22,168 bases of DNA from JAYPUG01 sp038117265 (GTDB lineage Bacteria > Pseudomonadota > Alphaproteobacteria > UBA6615), in contig JAYOFO010000045.1 in the NCBI GenBank assembly GCA_038117265.1, positions 1 to 22,168 of the forward strand. Reading direction: 5' to 3'. The notes under the pieces were generated by a model, which saw nothing but the letters and a program-made list of their open reading frames with translations, was not told the DNA's origin and made no database searches. Shown one piece after another: positions 8,414 through 17,253 of this stretch; position 1 is the first letter of the stretch; each line of letters begins with the position of its first letter. The position numbers and the translations under genes are program-made.

Positions 8414-8508
8414 GGCTGCGATCCTCTGCTTGAAAGCGTGTGGCGGCGACTGTGCCCGAGGCTCGCCGCGACCGCAACGCGCCGGACGCCGACCGCCGAC
8501 GGAATCGC

Positions 8509-8537
8509 TTCAAAGTCGCAACGGTTCGCACTAGGCT
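8509..8537 (+). promoter_or_regulatory. Candidate promoter of the lipocalin-like gene
   Basis: TTCAAA (8509-8514) and TAGGCT (8532-8537) are spaced by 17 bases and lie about 30 bases before the ATG at 8567. The boxes are weak matches to the sigma-70 consensus but are typical of GC-rich alphaproteobacterial promoters. Inferred only. Confidence 0.35.
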
Positions 8538-8566
8538 CCGCGCGCAACGCAACGCGGGGATTGGCA

Positions 8567-8980
8567 ATGGCGCTCAGCAAGCAGGATCTCCTCGGCGCCT
8601 GGACGCTCGAGGAAATGTACACCGAGGCCGCAGACGGCACGAAGACACACCCGATGGGGCGTGATGCCGGCGGCGCCATCATGTACACCGCGGACGGGCA
8701 CATGACGGCCATTACCCATTGCGCCGGCCGCCACCTGCCGGCCGACCGGCCGAGCGACGAGGACCGCGCCGAGGCCTTTCTCAGCTATTTCAACTACGCC
8801 GGCACCTGGTCTCTCGACGGCGACAAGGTCACCCATACTATCCGTCACGCGCTCGACCCGAATATGGAGGGGGTGGCGCTCACCCGCGAGGTCGACCACC
8901 AGGGCAACCGGATGGTGCTCTCGGCGCTGGCGCCGGACGGCGAGACGCGCCAGTTCATCGTTTGGAAACGCACGTCCTGA
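8567..8980 (+). CDS. Lipocalin-like domain protein
   Basis: A 137-residue soluble protein with the text of the lipocalin-like domain family (Pfam 'Lipocalin_5' type): LLGAWTLEEMYTEAADGT, then GGAIMYTADGHMTAI, then YAGTWSLDGDKVTHTI and a final TRQFIVWKR strand. Members of this family are small beta-barrel-like proteins of unknown role, sometimes fused or adjacent to flavin oxygenases, and presumed to bind small hydrophobic ligands. The ATG at 8567 gives the conserved opening MALSKQDLLGAW; an open frame continues far upstream but is antisense to the aminopeptidase gene and is not coding. The gene is followed after 94 bases by the YfcG-type GST on the same strand and may be co-transcribed with it. 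Confidence 0.78.
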   Translation: MALSKQDLLGAWTLEEMYTEAADGTKTHPMGRDAGGAIMYTADGHMTAITHCAGRHLPADRPSDEDRAEAFLSYFNYAGTWSLDGDKVTHTIRHALDPNMEGVALTREVDHQGNRMVLSALAPDGETRQFIVWKRTS

Positions 8981-9074
8981 CGAACAAATCTTTTGATTTC
9001 CGGGGCGGTTGACCACCCCTTAAGCGGCCAATAGGTTCCGCACGAACAACCTGTACGAGGGAGCAAGCGCGCAG

Positions 9075-9713
9075 ATGATCGAATTCTACACCTGGTTCAC
9101 GCCGAACGGCCGCAAGGTCGCGATCCTGCTCGAGGAGCTCGGCATCGATTACAACGTCCATTCCGTCAACATCGGCAAGGACGAGCAGTTCGACCCCGAA
9201 TTCCTGAAGATCAGCCCGAACAACAAGATTCCGGCGATCGTCGACACCGACAATGGCAACTTCCCGCTGTTCGAGACGGGTGCCATCCTTCTCTACCTCG
9301 CCGAGAAGCACGGCCAGTTCCTGAACACATCCAACCGCGACGCCTATTGGCGCTCGATGGAGTGGCTGATGTGGCAGATGGGCGGCTTCGGCCCGATCCT
9401 CGGACAGGTCCATCACTTCACCAAGTACAATCCCGGCAAGTCGGACTACGCGCAGGGCCGCTACGAGACTGAAGCGCGCCGCCTTTACCGCGTGCTGAAC
9501 GAGCGCCTCGAAGGCCGTGAGTTCATCATCGACGACTACTCCATCGTCGACATGGCCTGCTGGCCCTGGGCGGCCCGCCACAACTGGCAGGAAATCGACC
9601 TCAACGCGTATCCCAACGTGCGCCGCTGGTACATGACCATGCTCGACCGGCCGGCCGTCCAGCGCGCCTGGAACATTCCCGAGAACGACCAGCCGCTGCC
9701 CGTGCCCGAGTAA
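9075..9713 (+). CDS. Nu-class GST, YfcG/YghU-type disulfide-bond oxidoreductase
   Basis: A 212-residue GST closely matching the YfcG/YghU group. The N-terminal domain has FTPNGRKVAILLEELGIDY with Thr9 and Asn11 at the glutathione site, ISPNNKIPAIVD with the cis-proline, and LFETGAILLYLAEK. The helical domain has WLMWQMGGFGPILGQVHHF and YSIVDMACWPW, both hallmarks of the group. E. coli YfcG binds two glutathione molecules and reduces disulfides rather than conjugating electrophiles; the same role is inferred here. A Shine-Dalgarno-like GAGGGAG lies about 12 bases upstream of ATG 9075. The gene is closed by a strong intrinsic terminator at 9742-9767. Confidence 0.92.
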   Translation: MIEFYTWFTPNGRKVAILLEELGIDYNVHSVNIGKDEQFDPEFLKISPNNKIPAIVDTDNGNFPLFETGAILLYLAEKHGQFLNTSNRDAYWRSMEWLMWQMGGFGPILGQVHHFTKYNPGKSDYAQGRYETEARRLYRVLNERLEGREFIIDDYSIVDMACWPWAARHNWQEIDLNAYPNVRRWYMTMLDRPAVQRAWNIPENDQPLPVPE

Positions 9714-9741
9714 GCGGGCTCGCCGGGTCCTTAGAACGCAG

Positions 9742-9767
9742 CCGGCGCCCCTCGGGGCGCCGGTTTT
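9742..9767 (+). terminator. Rho-independent terminator after the YfcG-type GST
   Basis: A GC-only stem with arms 9742-9750 and 9755-9763 (extendable by one pair) closes a four-base loop and is followed by TTTT (9764-9767). It lies 28 bases after the GST stop codon. On the minus strand no T-run follows, but the hairpin stands 36 bases beyond the end of the DUF934 gene and may also help stop that transcript. Confidence 0.85.
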
Positions 9768-9802
9768 CGTTGGGACACCCCCGGCACACGTGCGCCGGAA
9801 AG

Positions 9803-10310
9803 CTAGCCGCTGGTGCCGTTGGCGAAGGCCTGCGAGGGGTGGTTGCGTCGTGCCGCCGCCGTCGCCCGCCGGTCGACCGCCGTCTGGTAGACGACGCTGA
9901 TCTCGTCGAACGCGCGCAGCGCGGCGGCCGGGTCGGTCGCGCCTGCATACTCGAAACTGTCGAAGCCGCAGCGCTCGAGAAAGGCGAGTTGATCGCGAAG
10001 GACATTTCCGACCGCGCGCAGCTCGCCGGTGAACCCGTGGCGCTGGCGCAGCAGTCGCGCGGTCGAATAGCCGCGGCCGTCCTTGAAGTGGTCGAACGGG
10101 ATCGCGACCAGGTCGAGCCGGCCCGCGTCTGCCGCCACCACTTCGGGCCCGTCGCCCGGCGCGAGCCGAACCCCGATGGGCGCGTTTCGTCCCGCCAGCA
10201 CGTCGCGCTCGGCCTGCCAACGCGCGCGCGAGACGATCACACCGCCCTCGGCGGGCACGGGCGTGTCGTCTTCGAGATAGACCCAGTCGTCCTGGGCGAG
10301 TTCGCGGTTC

Positions 10311-10324
<14 letters not shown>
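9803..10324 (-). CDS. DUF934 protein, sulfite-reduction accessory
   Basis: A 173-residue soluble protein of the DUF934 family (COG3749), annotated elsewhere as an oxidoreductase probably involved in sulfite reduction because it nearly always accompanies the siroheme sulfite reductase. Visible features are DDWVYLEDDTPVPAEGGVIVS, GVRLAPGDGPEVV, then FDHFKDGRGYSTARLLRQRHGFTGELRAVGNV split around the conserved KDGRGYS, and ERCGFDSFEY. Its ATG overlaps the end of the reductase gene by 14 bases and has an excellent AAGGAGG (10331-10337) six bases upstream, which fixes the start. It is the last gene of the cysG operon. Its biochemical activity is not established. Confidence 0.9.
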
Positions 10325-11966
<1,642 letters not shown>

Positions 11967-11969
11967 GGC

Positions 11970-12290
11970 TCAGGCTCCCTCCCCGCTCACACCGGGCACG
12001 CGGTTCTGTTTCGACAGGTCGGGACGCACGCTCGGTCCCGAGGCGCGAATTCGCTCGCGATAGCGCACCGGACACACCTCGCCGTCGATTTCGGTGACAT
12101 CGATCAGATAGGGGTCGATGACAATGCGGTCGGCTTCGGCCCGGCGCGCCTTCGCGAGGAGCACCTCGGCTGTCACATCGTCGCGGGCGATCTCGCTGCG
12201 GGAAATCCATTCGGACCATTCGTTGCCCGCCGCCAGGTAGACGACGATCCCGTCTCGCAGCCGGTTCGCACAGATCACTTTTCCGCTCAT
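11970..12290 (-). CDS. DUF2849 protein of the sulfite-reductase operon
   Basis: A 106-residue protein of the DUF2849 family, found in alphaproteobacteria between cysG and the siroheme reductase gene. It opens MSGKVICANRLRDGIVVYL and contains YLIDVTEIDGEVCPVRYRERIRASGPS, the conserved C-terminal motif of the family. There is no membrane segment. Its ATG overlaps the cysG stop (ATGA, 12287-12290), and its stop lies three bases before the reductase start, so the three genes are translated as a coupled unit. The function is unknown; a role in assembling or maintaining the reductase is plausible from context only. Confidence 0.87.
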   Translation of the reverse strand: MSGKVICANRLRDGIVVYLAAGNEWSEWISRSEIARDDVTAEVLLAKARRAEADRIVIDPYLIDVTEIDGEVCPVRYRERIRASGPSVRPDLSKQNRVPGVSGEGA

Positions 12291-13711
12291 GTTCCATACT
12301 CCACTTGTACGTTCTGTTCGGCCGCACGCACCGCCACCGCACGGGCCGCATCGGCCAACGCCGCGACTTCGCCGACGACGATCAGGGCCGGCGCCCCAAC
12401 CGCGAACATCGCGACAAGGTCGGCGGTGTCGGCCAGCGTCCCCGTCACGACGCGCTGGTCGGGCCGGGTTCCGTTCTCGACAATGGCGATGGGCGTTTCC
12501 GGCGCGCGACCATGGTCGATCAGGCGCGCGGCGAGCGTGCCAGCGCGCGACAGGCCCATGTAGACGACGAGCGTGTGGCGCGGCGCAGCAAGCGCCGCCC
12601 AGTCGACATCGGGCTCGCCGTCAACGCCATGGCCCGTAACGAAGGTCACGGCCGACGCATGTTCGCGATGGGTCAGCGGCAGGCCGGCAGCCGCCGCGCA
12701 CCCTGTCGCGGCGGTGACGCCGGGGACGACGCGGGCCGGAACGCCCGCCGCACGAAGCGCCTCGAGCTCCTCGCCGCCGCGCCCGAAGACGAACGGATCG
12801 CCGCCCTTGAGGCGGACGACGCGCTCGCCGCCACGTGTCAGCGAGATGAGCAGATCATTGATCCCGTCCTGCGGGACCGAATGGTTCGACTTCCGTTTGC
12901 CGACATAGATGCGCCGTGCGTCGCGGCGGACCAGGTCCAGGATCGCATCGCTCACCAGCCGATCGTGAACGACAACGTCGGCATCCTGGATGGCGCGCAA
13001 CGCCTTGAGGGTCAGAAGCTCCGGATCGCCCGGACCGGCGCCGACGATGTCCACGTGGCCGTGTCGCGCCACATCGTCTTCGAAACGGTTAATCCGCGAC
13101 AGCATGGCCTGACGCGCGTCGCGTTCGTTGCCTTCGAGAACATCTCGCGCAACCGACCCGTCGAGCACGTCTTCCCAGAACCGCCGCCGGGCTTCGAAGG
13201 GACCGATCTTTGCCGCAACCGCGCCACGGAAACTCGCGAGGAAGGTCGCGAGACGGCCGAGATTGGCCGGAAGCATCGCTTCGATGCGTTCGCGCAACCG
13301 GCGCGCCAGTACCGGCGAGGCCCCGTTGGTGGAGATGCCCACAACGACAGGAGATCGATCGACGATCGAGGGGAAAATGAAATCGGAGATATCCGGGCGA
13401 TCGACGGCGTTGAAGGGAATCCGCGCGTGGGATGCCGCACACCCGACCGCCTCGTCGATCTCGGCCAGACCGGTTGCCGCGATGGCCAGCGCAACACCGT
13501 CCAGATCGTCGGCTCGAAACCGCCGAGCCAGCCACCGGACATCGCCATCCGCGTGCCAGGCACGAATTTCCGCAGCGGCACGCGGCGCGACGATGGTCAC
13601 GTTGGCGTCGGCCGATCGCAGCAACCGCGCCTTGGCAACGGCGGCCGCACCGCCGCCGACGACCAACGCGCGGCGGCCGCCAAGCCGGAAGAACAACGGG
13701 AACGATTCCAT
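12287..13711 (-). CDS. cysG: Siroheme synthase (trifunctional)
   Basis: A 474-residue CysG. The N-terminal domain (about 1-210) is precorrin-2 dehydrogenase/sirohydrochlorin ferrochelatase, with the NAD site RALVVGGGAAAVAKARLL and ISTNGASPVLARRLRERIE, which contains the conserved serine region of the dimerisation/active site. The C-terminal domain (about 220-474) is uroporphyrinogen-III C-methyltransferase, with VDIVGAGPGDPELLTLKAL near 220 and VVRLKGGDPFVFGRGGEE near 300-315. Together they make siroheme, the cofactor of the reductase two genes downstream. Length and motifs match the full-length family. ATG 13711 lacks a clear Shine-Dalgarno sequence; a short inverted repeat occupies that position. 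It heads the operon behind an AT-rich leader. Confidence 0.95.
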   Translation of the reverse strand: MESFPLFFRLGGRRALVVGGGAAAVAKARLLRSADANVTIVAPRAAAEIRAWHADGDVRWLARRFRADDLDGVALAIAATGLAEIDEAVGCAASHARIPFNAVDRPDISDFIFPSIVDRSPVVVGISTNGASPVLARRLRERIEAMLPANLGRLATFLASFRGAVAAKIGPFEARRRFWEDVLDGSVARDVLEGNERDARQAMLSRINRFEDDVARHGHVDIVGAGPGDPELLTLKALRAIQDADVVVHDRLVSDAILDLVRRDARRIYVGKRKSNHSVPQDGINDLLISLTRGGERVVRLKGGDPFVFGRGGEELEALRAAGVPARVVPGVTAATGCAAAAGLPLTHREHASAVTFVTGHGVDGEPDVDWAALAAPRHTLVVYMGLSRAGTLAARLIDHGRAPETPIAIVENGTRPDQRVVTGTLADTADLVAMFAVGAPALIVVGEVAALADAARAVAVRAAEQNVQVEYGT

Positions 13712-13830
13712 TACACACCAATATTCGGTGAATTATGAATTACAACACATATATGCGATTGTTATCGAATGAGTCCATTATTTTTGTGTATTAATATATA
13801 CTACATGAATTGTATGTTGTTTCCGGCGAT
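13712..13830 (-). promoter_or_regulatory. AT-rich leader/promoter region of the cysG operon
   Basis: About 120 bases upstream of cysG are strongly AT-rich against the GC-rich surroundings. The stretch holds a short imperfect inverted repeat CACC...GGTG (13716-13730) just before the start codon and two copies of ATGAATT (13735-13741 and 13805-13811) 70 bases apart. A -10-like ATATAT with a TGGACT 17 bases upstream can be read on the minus strand. These are the expected place for promoter and sulfur-responsive control; which boxes act is not resolved. Confidence 0.5.
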
Positions 13831-13898
13831 GCCGTAGCCGCCGCGAAATCAGCGAGTCCCGCGCGGATGCCACGAACAGTTAAAGGGTTCGTCGGTGA

Positions 13899-14330
13899 CT
13901 AGCGGGGCACGGATTCGGCCGCGACCTTTACGGCCGCGATCGTATCGCGCATCTCGTCTGTGATGGCGGAGATGGCGGCGGCGGCGCGCTTCGTCGCCGC
14001 CGCGAGGTCTATCGTGCATTCGAGAATCGAGAGCATTCCGGGCACGCCCGGGTTTTCGAACACGCGGACGACGATCCGGCCCGCGCAGGGCGAATCCTCG
14101 ATCATCTCGAACACCAACTCGCGCCTGGCGTTGTCGATGTCGATCCGCTCGGTCCGCACGCCGAGTTCGGTCGTCACGGTGCGGCCGTATGTCCCGTCGA
14201 CCCGCGCAAAGACCTCCGCACCGGTAACCTCTTTCGAGAAACGCTCGGGCGCCTCGATGACCTCAAGCAGGCAGCGCCAGAGAATTTCCGCCGGCGCCTC
14301 GACCGTCTCAATGGGATTCCCGTCATTCAT
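13899..14330 (-). CDS. SRPBCC-fold protein, AtaL/DUF1857-like
   Basis: A 143-residue protein. The pattern PAEILWRCLLEVIEAPERF, then GTYGRTVTTELGVRTERIDID and ELVFEMIEDSPCAGRIVVRVFE resembles the START/SRPBCC-like DUF1857 (AtaL) family of small hydrophobic-ligand-binding proteins, most of them without known function. The C-terminal tail (about 115-143) is alanine-rich and helical. The frame is open further upstream, but that part is low-complexity Arg/Ala-rich and antisense to a lipoprotein gene; ATG 14330 gives the natural opening MNDGNPIETVEAPAEI. It stands alone on its strand between the cysG leader and the lipoprotein. The family assignment is moderate and could be another SRPBCC subgroup. 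Confidence 0.6.
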   Translation of the reverse strand: MNDGNPIETVEAPAEILWRCLLEVIEAPERFSKEVTGAEVFARVDGTYGRTVTTELGVRTERIDIDNARRELVFEMIEDSPCAGRIVVRVFENPGVPGMLSILECTIDLAAATKRAAAAISAITDEMRDTIAAVKVAAESVPR

Positions 14331-14436
14331 GGCGTCGACCGTATATCGATATGCGCGCCCAACGTGAAGCGGATCGTCACGCCAAGTTACACGGCCGTGT
14401 CTTGCAAGCCGAACAGACCGCCCCCACCTTTCCCAC

Positions 14437-14589
14437 ATGGCACAGATCGATCCCGCTTCGCACTTGCGCCTGGCCCTCTTGCTCGCAATCGCCGCCTCCC
14501 TCCTCGTTGCCTGCGCAAGCCAGCCGGAACCCCCGAAGGGGGACCTCGAACAGTACGAGAAGCACATCCTGCGCAATATCGGGGGTTGA
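14437..14589 (+). CDS. Small lipoprotein, 50 residues
   Basis: A short reading frame from ATG 14437 to TGA 14589. It begins MAQIDPASHLR, followed by a hydrophobic stretch LALLLAIAASLLVAC that ends in a lipobox (LVAC, Cys26 as the lipidated residue). The mature part would be only 25 residues: a Pro-rich linker (CASQPEPPKGD) and LEQYEKHILRNIGG. This n-region/h-region/lipobox order is a complete type II signal peptide. No strong ribosome binding site is visible, and the predicted n-region carries one arginine only. It precedes the GST at 14668 by 78 bases on the same strand. The function is unknown; small alphaproteobacterial lipoproteins of this size are common in envelopes. The gene is short enough to be skipped by standard gene callers. 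Confidence 0.6.
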   Translation: MAQIDPASHLRLALLLAIAASLLVACASQPEPPKGDLEQYEKHILRNIGG

Positions 14590-14600
14590 GCCTGGCGCGT

Positions 14601-14630
14601 TTGATCGCAGCCGCTTGTTGCGCCTAAGCT
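14601..14630 (+). promoter_or_regulatory. Candidate promoter of the third GST
   Basis: TTGATC (14601-14606) and TAAGCT (14625-14630) are 18 bases apart and 37 bases before the GST start codon, directly after the lipoprotein stop. Both boxes are fair sigma-70 matches. Activity is inferred. Confidence 0.4.
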
Positions 14631-14667
14631 CGGGCGACCCACGACCGCCGCCACAAGGATTCCCCCG

Positions 14668-15303
14668 ATGAAGTTCTACGACTGCGCCACCGCACCGAGC
14701 CCGCGGCTCGTGCGCATGTTCATCGCCGAGAAGGGCCTGCGCGACGCCATCGAGACCGTCGAGGTGAACCTCCGCGAGCAAGAACAGCTCGGCGAGGCAT
14801 TCCGCGCCATCAATCCCTTCTGCACCGTCCCGGTGCTGGAGACCGACGACGGCGCGCGTTTCTTCTCGACCCAGGCCTGCTGGCGCTACCTCGAAGAGAC
14901 CCATCCTGCGCCGCCGCTGCTGGGAACAGGTGCCGCGGAACGCGCGCGGGTGGCCGACTGGGTATGGCGTTCGGAGATCGACGGCTTCCTCGCCGTCGGC
15001 GAAGCCCTTCGCAACACGGCACCCCGCCTCGAAGGCCGCGCCCTGACCGGCCCCCACGACTATGCGCAGATCCCCGAACTGGGCGCGCGCGGGCGGTTGC
15101 GGACCGAACGATTCTTCGCGGTGCTCGACGGCGCGCTGGCCGACAGCGAATATCTCGCTGGCGAAACCTTCACCGCCGCCGACATCATGGCGTTCGTTGC
15201 GGTCGAATTCGCCGGCTGGCTCAAGCTTACGCTGCCCGACGGCGCCGCCAACGCTAACCGCTGGTACGACGCAATCAAGAGACGGCCGAGCGCCGCCCTT
15301 TAG
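14668..15303 (+). CDS. Glutathione S-transferase family protein
   Basis: A 211-residue GST different from the two others in the window. The N-terminal domain reads MKFYDCATAPSPRLVRMFIAEKGL with a Ser at position 11 as likely glutathione-activating residue, the cis-proline CTVPVLET and the STQACWRYLEE helix. The C-terminal domain has VWRSEIDGFLAVGEALRNT and LAGETFTAADIMAFVAVEF. The protein ends abruptly at RRPSAAL, a few residues after the conserved RWYDAI..RPS motif, still within normal length. AAGGA lies eight bases before ATG 14668. The substrate is unknown. Confidence 0.88.
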   Translation: MKFYDCATAPSPRLVRMFIAEKGLRDAIETVEVNLREQEQLGEAFRAINPFCTVPVLETDDGARFFSTQACWRYLEETHPAPPLLGTGAAERARVADWVWRSEIDGFLAVGEALRNTAPRLEGRALTGPHDYAQIPELGARGRLRTERFFAVLDGALADSEYLAGETFTAADIMAFVAVEFAGWLKLTLPDGAANANRWYDAIKRRPSAAL

Positions 15304-15463
15304 GAAGGCCTGGCCAACCGTGTCGCCGATATCCGGAGCCACCCGCCGTACGAGCGCAGGCGCGCGCCGATCGATGCGGCGGCCGGCGATAGGGAGTGCG
15401 CTTTCGGGTCGCGGACACCCGAGATAACGAACAGCGCCGAACGGCCCTGACGCGCCGCCGCCC

Positions 15464-17101
15464 TCAGGCGCCGCGCACCCGCTCGATCAGCGCGCCGGCA
15501 TCGTCGGGCGCGGTATCACCGCGCCATGCCACATGGCCATCGGGAAAGATCAGCGCCTGCCCCGCCTCGTAGCGCGCGGCCACTGACGGCTCGAACACAT
15601 CGAGCAGCTCGACGGGCACGCCGACCGCTCCGGCAGCATCCAGGATCGGCCACGGATCGCTCTCGGCGCGGGTGCGCAACAGGGTGAAGCCGTCGGCGAA
15701 CCGATCGCACAACGCCGCACCGTCCGCCAGCCAGACATGGGGCGCGCGATGCCCCGGCTTCGCGGTCGCCACGTAATCGTAGGCGTCGTCGGGCACCGGC
15801 GGCGTGCCGTCGTCCCGGATCAGGAGCGAATCGGCATAGCGCACGCCGAGCGCAATCCCCGGGATGACCATCTCGCGCCGGCTGTGATCGGCCAGGTGCG
15901 CGGCGAGACGCGCGCGCTCGGCCTCGCCCTCGGGCGTGTCGTCATCTACGCAGGCATCGACGTCGAACGTCCCGATCGATTCGGCGAAGCTCCGCGCGAA
16001 GCCCAGGTTGCGCGCACCGATCGGCCGCCGGTCGGCCTCGTAGCTGGCCAGCAGGCCGGGACCGGCCCAGCCGTTGACGTCGGCGGCCAGCTTCCAGGCC
16101 AGGTTCACGCAATCGTCGAGCCCGGTGTTCATGCCGAGCCCGCCCGTCGGCGTGAACAGGTGCGCCGCATCGCCGACCAGCCAGACCCGATCGCCGCCGT
16201 AGCTTTGCGCCAGAAGCGCGTGCCCCGCCGTCCAGGGCTGGCGCAGAATGATCTCGGCATCCACTGGTCGGCCCGCCGCGCGTTCGAGCAGCGCCAGGTC
16301 GTCGATCATGTCGGGATCCACATCGTCGGGGATGCGGGTCAGCAGGACGAACCGGTCGGCGCCGTCCACCGTGATCAGCAGCGCGCGGATGTCGTGCGCG
16401 ACCACCCAGTACTGCCAGGCGCGATCCAACGAGAGCCAGCCGGCATTTCGGTCGGCACGAAACAGGGTCGCCATCATCGCGCCGCCCATCATCCGGCGCA
16501 CCACCCCGCCCTCGCCCTCGTACGGGATACCAAGCGTCCGCCGGACGAACGACCGGCCGCCGTCAGCGCCCACCAGGTGCAAGGCCGAGACCTGGTACTC
16601 GGTTTCGCCGACGAGGTCGCGGACGCGCGCAACGATGCCCTCGCCGGTCCGCCGGAATTCCTCGAGCCGGTGCGAGAACCGCACATCGATGCCCGCGCGT
16701 GCGGTCGCCGCCTCGCGCAGGATCGCCTCCTGCCAGATCTGCGAGCACCGGTGGGGCGGCTCGGCGCAGTCGTACCAGCTGGTTCCCGCGCGGGCCTCGG
16801 CGACGGCATCTTCGGCCGACGGCATGTGCAGGCGCGCGAGTTCGCGCCCCGTCAGCCGGGTCACGTAGCAGACGTCGGTGGGATAATCGCCGGGCAGCGG
16901 GACGGCGCGCAGCTTCGCGGCCAGCCCGTGCCGGCGGAAATGCTCCATCGAGCGCGCGTTGATCGCGTTCGCCTTGGGGTGCAGCGCGGTCTCGGCACCG
17001 TCGTTGACCAGGATCGCGCGCACGCCGAACCGCGCGAGCTCGAGCGCGGTCATCAGGCCGACGGGCCCGCCGCCGACAATCAGGACTTGCGTGTCTTCCA
17101 T
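15464..17101 (-). CDS. FAD-dependent aromatic monooxygenase (PheA/TfdB type)
   Basis: A 545-residue flavoprotein hydroxylase of the class that inserts one oxygen atom into phenolic or related aromatic rings with NAD(P)H. The FAD dinucleotide motif VLIVGGGPVGLMTALELARFG is at the N-terminus and the second FAD motif GDAAHLFTPTGGLGMNTGLDD starts at about 310, with LAWKLA and SYEADRRP following as in PheA/TfdB/MhpA. The C-terminal 150 residues form the thioredoxin-like extension of this subgroup (HVWLADGAALCDRF, GHVAWRGD). The start could also be GTG 17104 one codon earlier; ATG 17101 is preferred. It is divergent from the CmcJ-type oxygenase across 152 bases, which suggests joint control. The substrate is unknown. 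Confidence 0.9.
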   Translation of the reverse strand: MEDTQVLIVGGGPVGLMTALELARFGVRAILVNDGAETALHPKANAINARSMEHFRRHGLAAKLRAVPLPGDYPTDVCYVTRLTGRELARLHMPSAEDAVAEARAGTSWYDCAEPPHRCSQIWQEAILREAATARAGIDVRFSHRLEEFRRTGEGIVARVRDLVGETEYQVSALHLVGADGGRSFVRRTLGIPYEGEGGVVRRMMGGAMMATLFRADRNAGWLSLDRAWQYWVVAHDIRALLITVDGADRFVLLTRIPDDVDPDMIDDLALLERAAGRPVDAEIILRQPWTAGHALLAQSYGGDRVWLVGDAAHLFTPTGGLGMNTGLDDCVNLAWKLAADVNGWAGPGLLASYEADRRPIGARNLGFARSFAESIGTFDVDACVDDDTPEGEAERARLAAHLADHSRREMVIPGIALGVRYADSLLIRDDGTPPVPDDAYDYVATAKPGHRAPHVWLADGAALCDRFADGFTLLRTRAESDPWPILDAAGAVGVPVELLDVFEPSVAARYEAGQALIFPDGHVAWRGDTAPDDAGALIERVRGA

Positions 17102-17160
17102 CACGGCGATGGTTTATCGGTTCGCGCGTGCCGGAGCCATGCCCCAAACGTCGCACCGCG

Positions 17161-17170
17161 ATTCGCGAAT
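17161..17170. promoter_or_regulatory. 10-bp perfect palindrome in the divergent oxygenase promoter
   Basis: ATTCGCGAAT lies 60 bases from the FAD monooxygenase start and 84 bases from the CmcJ-type start. A perfect 10-base palindrome in a short divergent intergenic region is a candidate operator, but a motif of this size can occur by chance. Confidence 0.3.
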
Positions 17171-17253
17171 TTAATCCTCGACACATCGGCCACGAGGGCT
17201 ATTTGTTTGGGGAACACAGGCGCAGTCATTCGAGACCAGGAGGCCAGACCGCC

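Noticed and set aside
6857..8566. Upstream extension of the lipocalin-like frame over the aminopeptidase gene
   Set aside because: The extension is low-complexity antisense of the M17 gene; only the last 137 residues show family conservation and they begin with an ATG.
9002..9019. Hairpin after the lipocalin-like gene as a terminator
   Set aside because: The stem contains a mismatch and no T-run follows on the plus strand; it is too weak to call.
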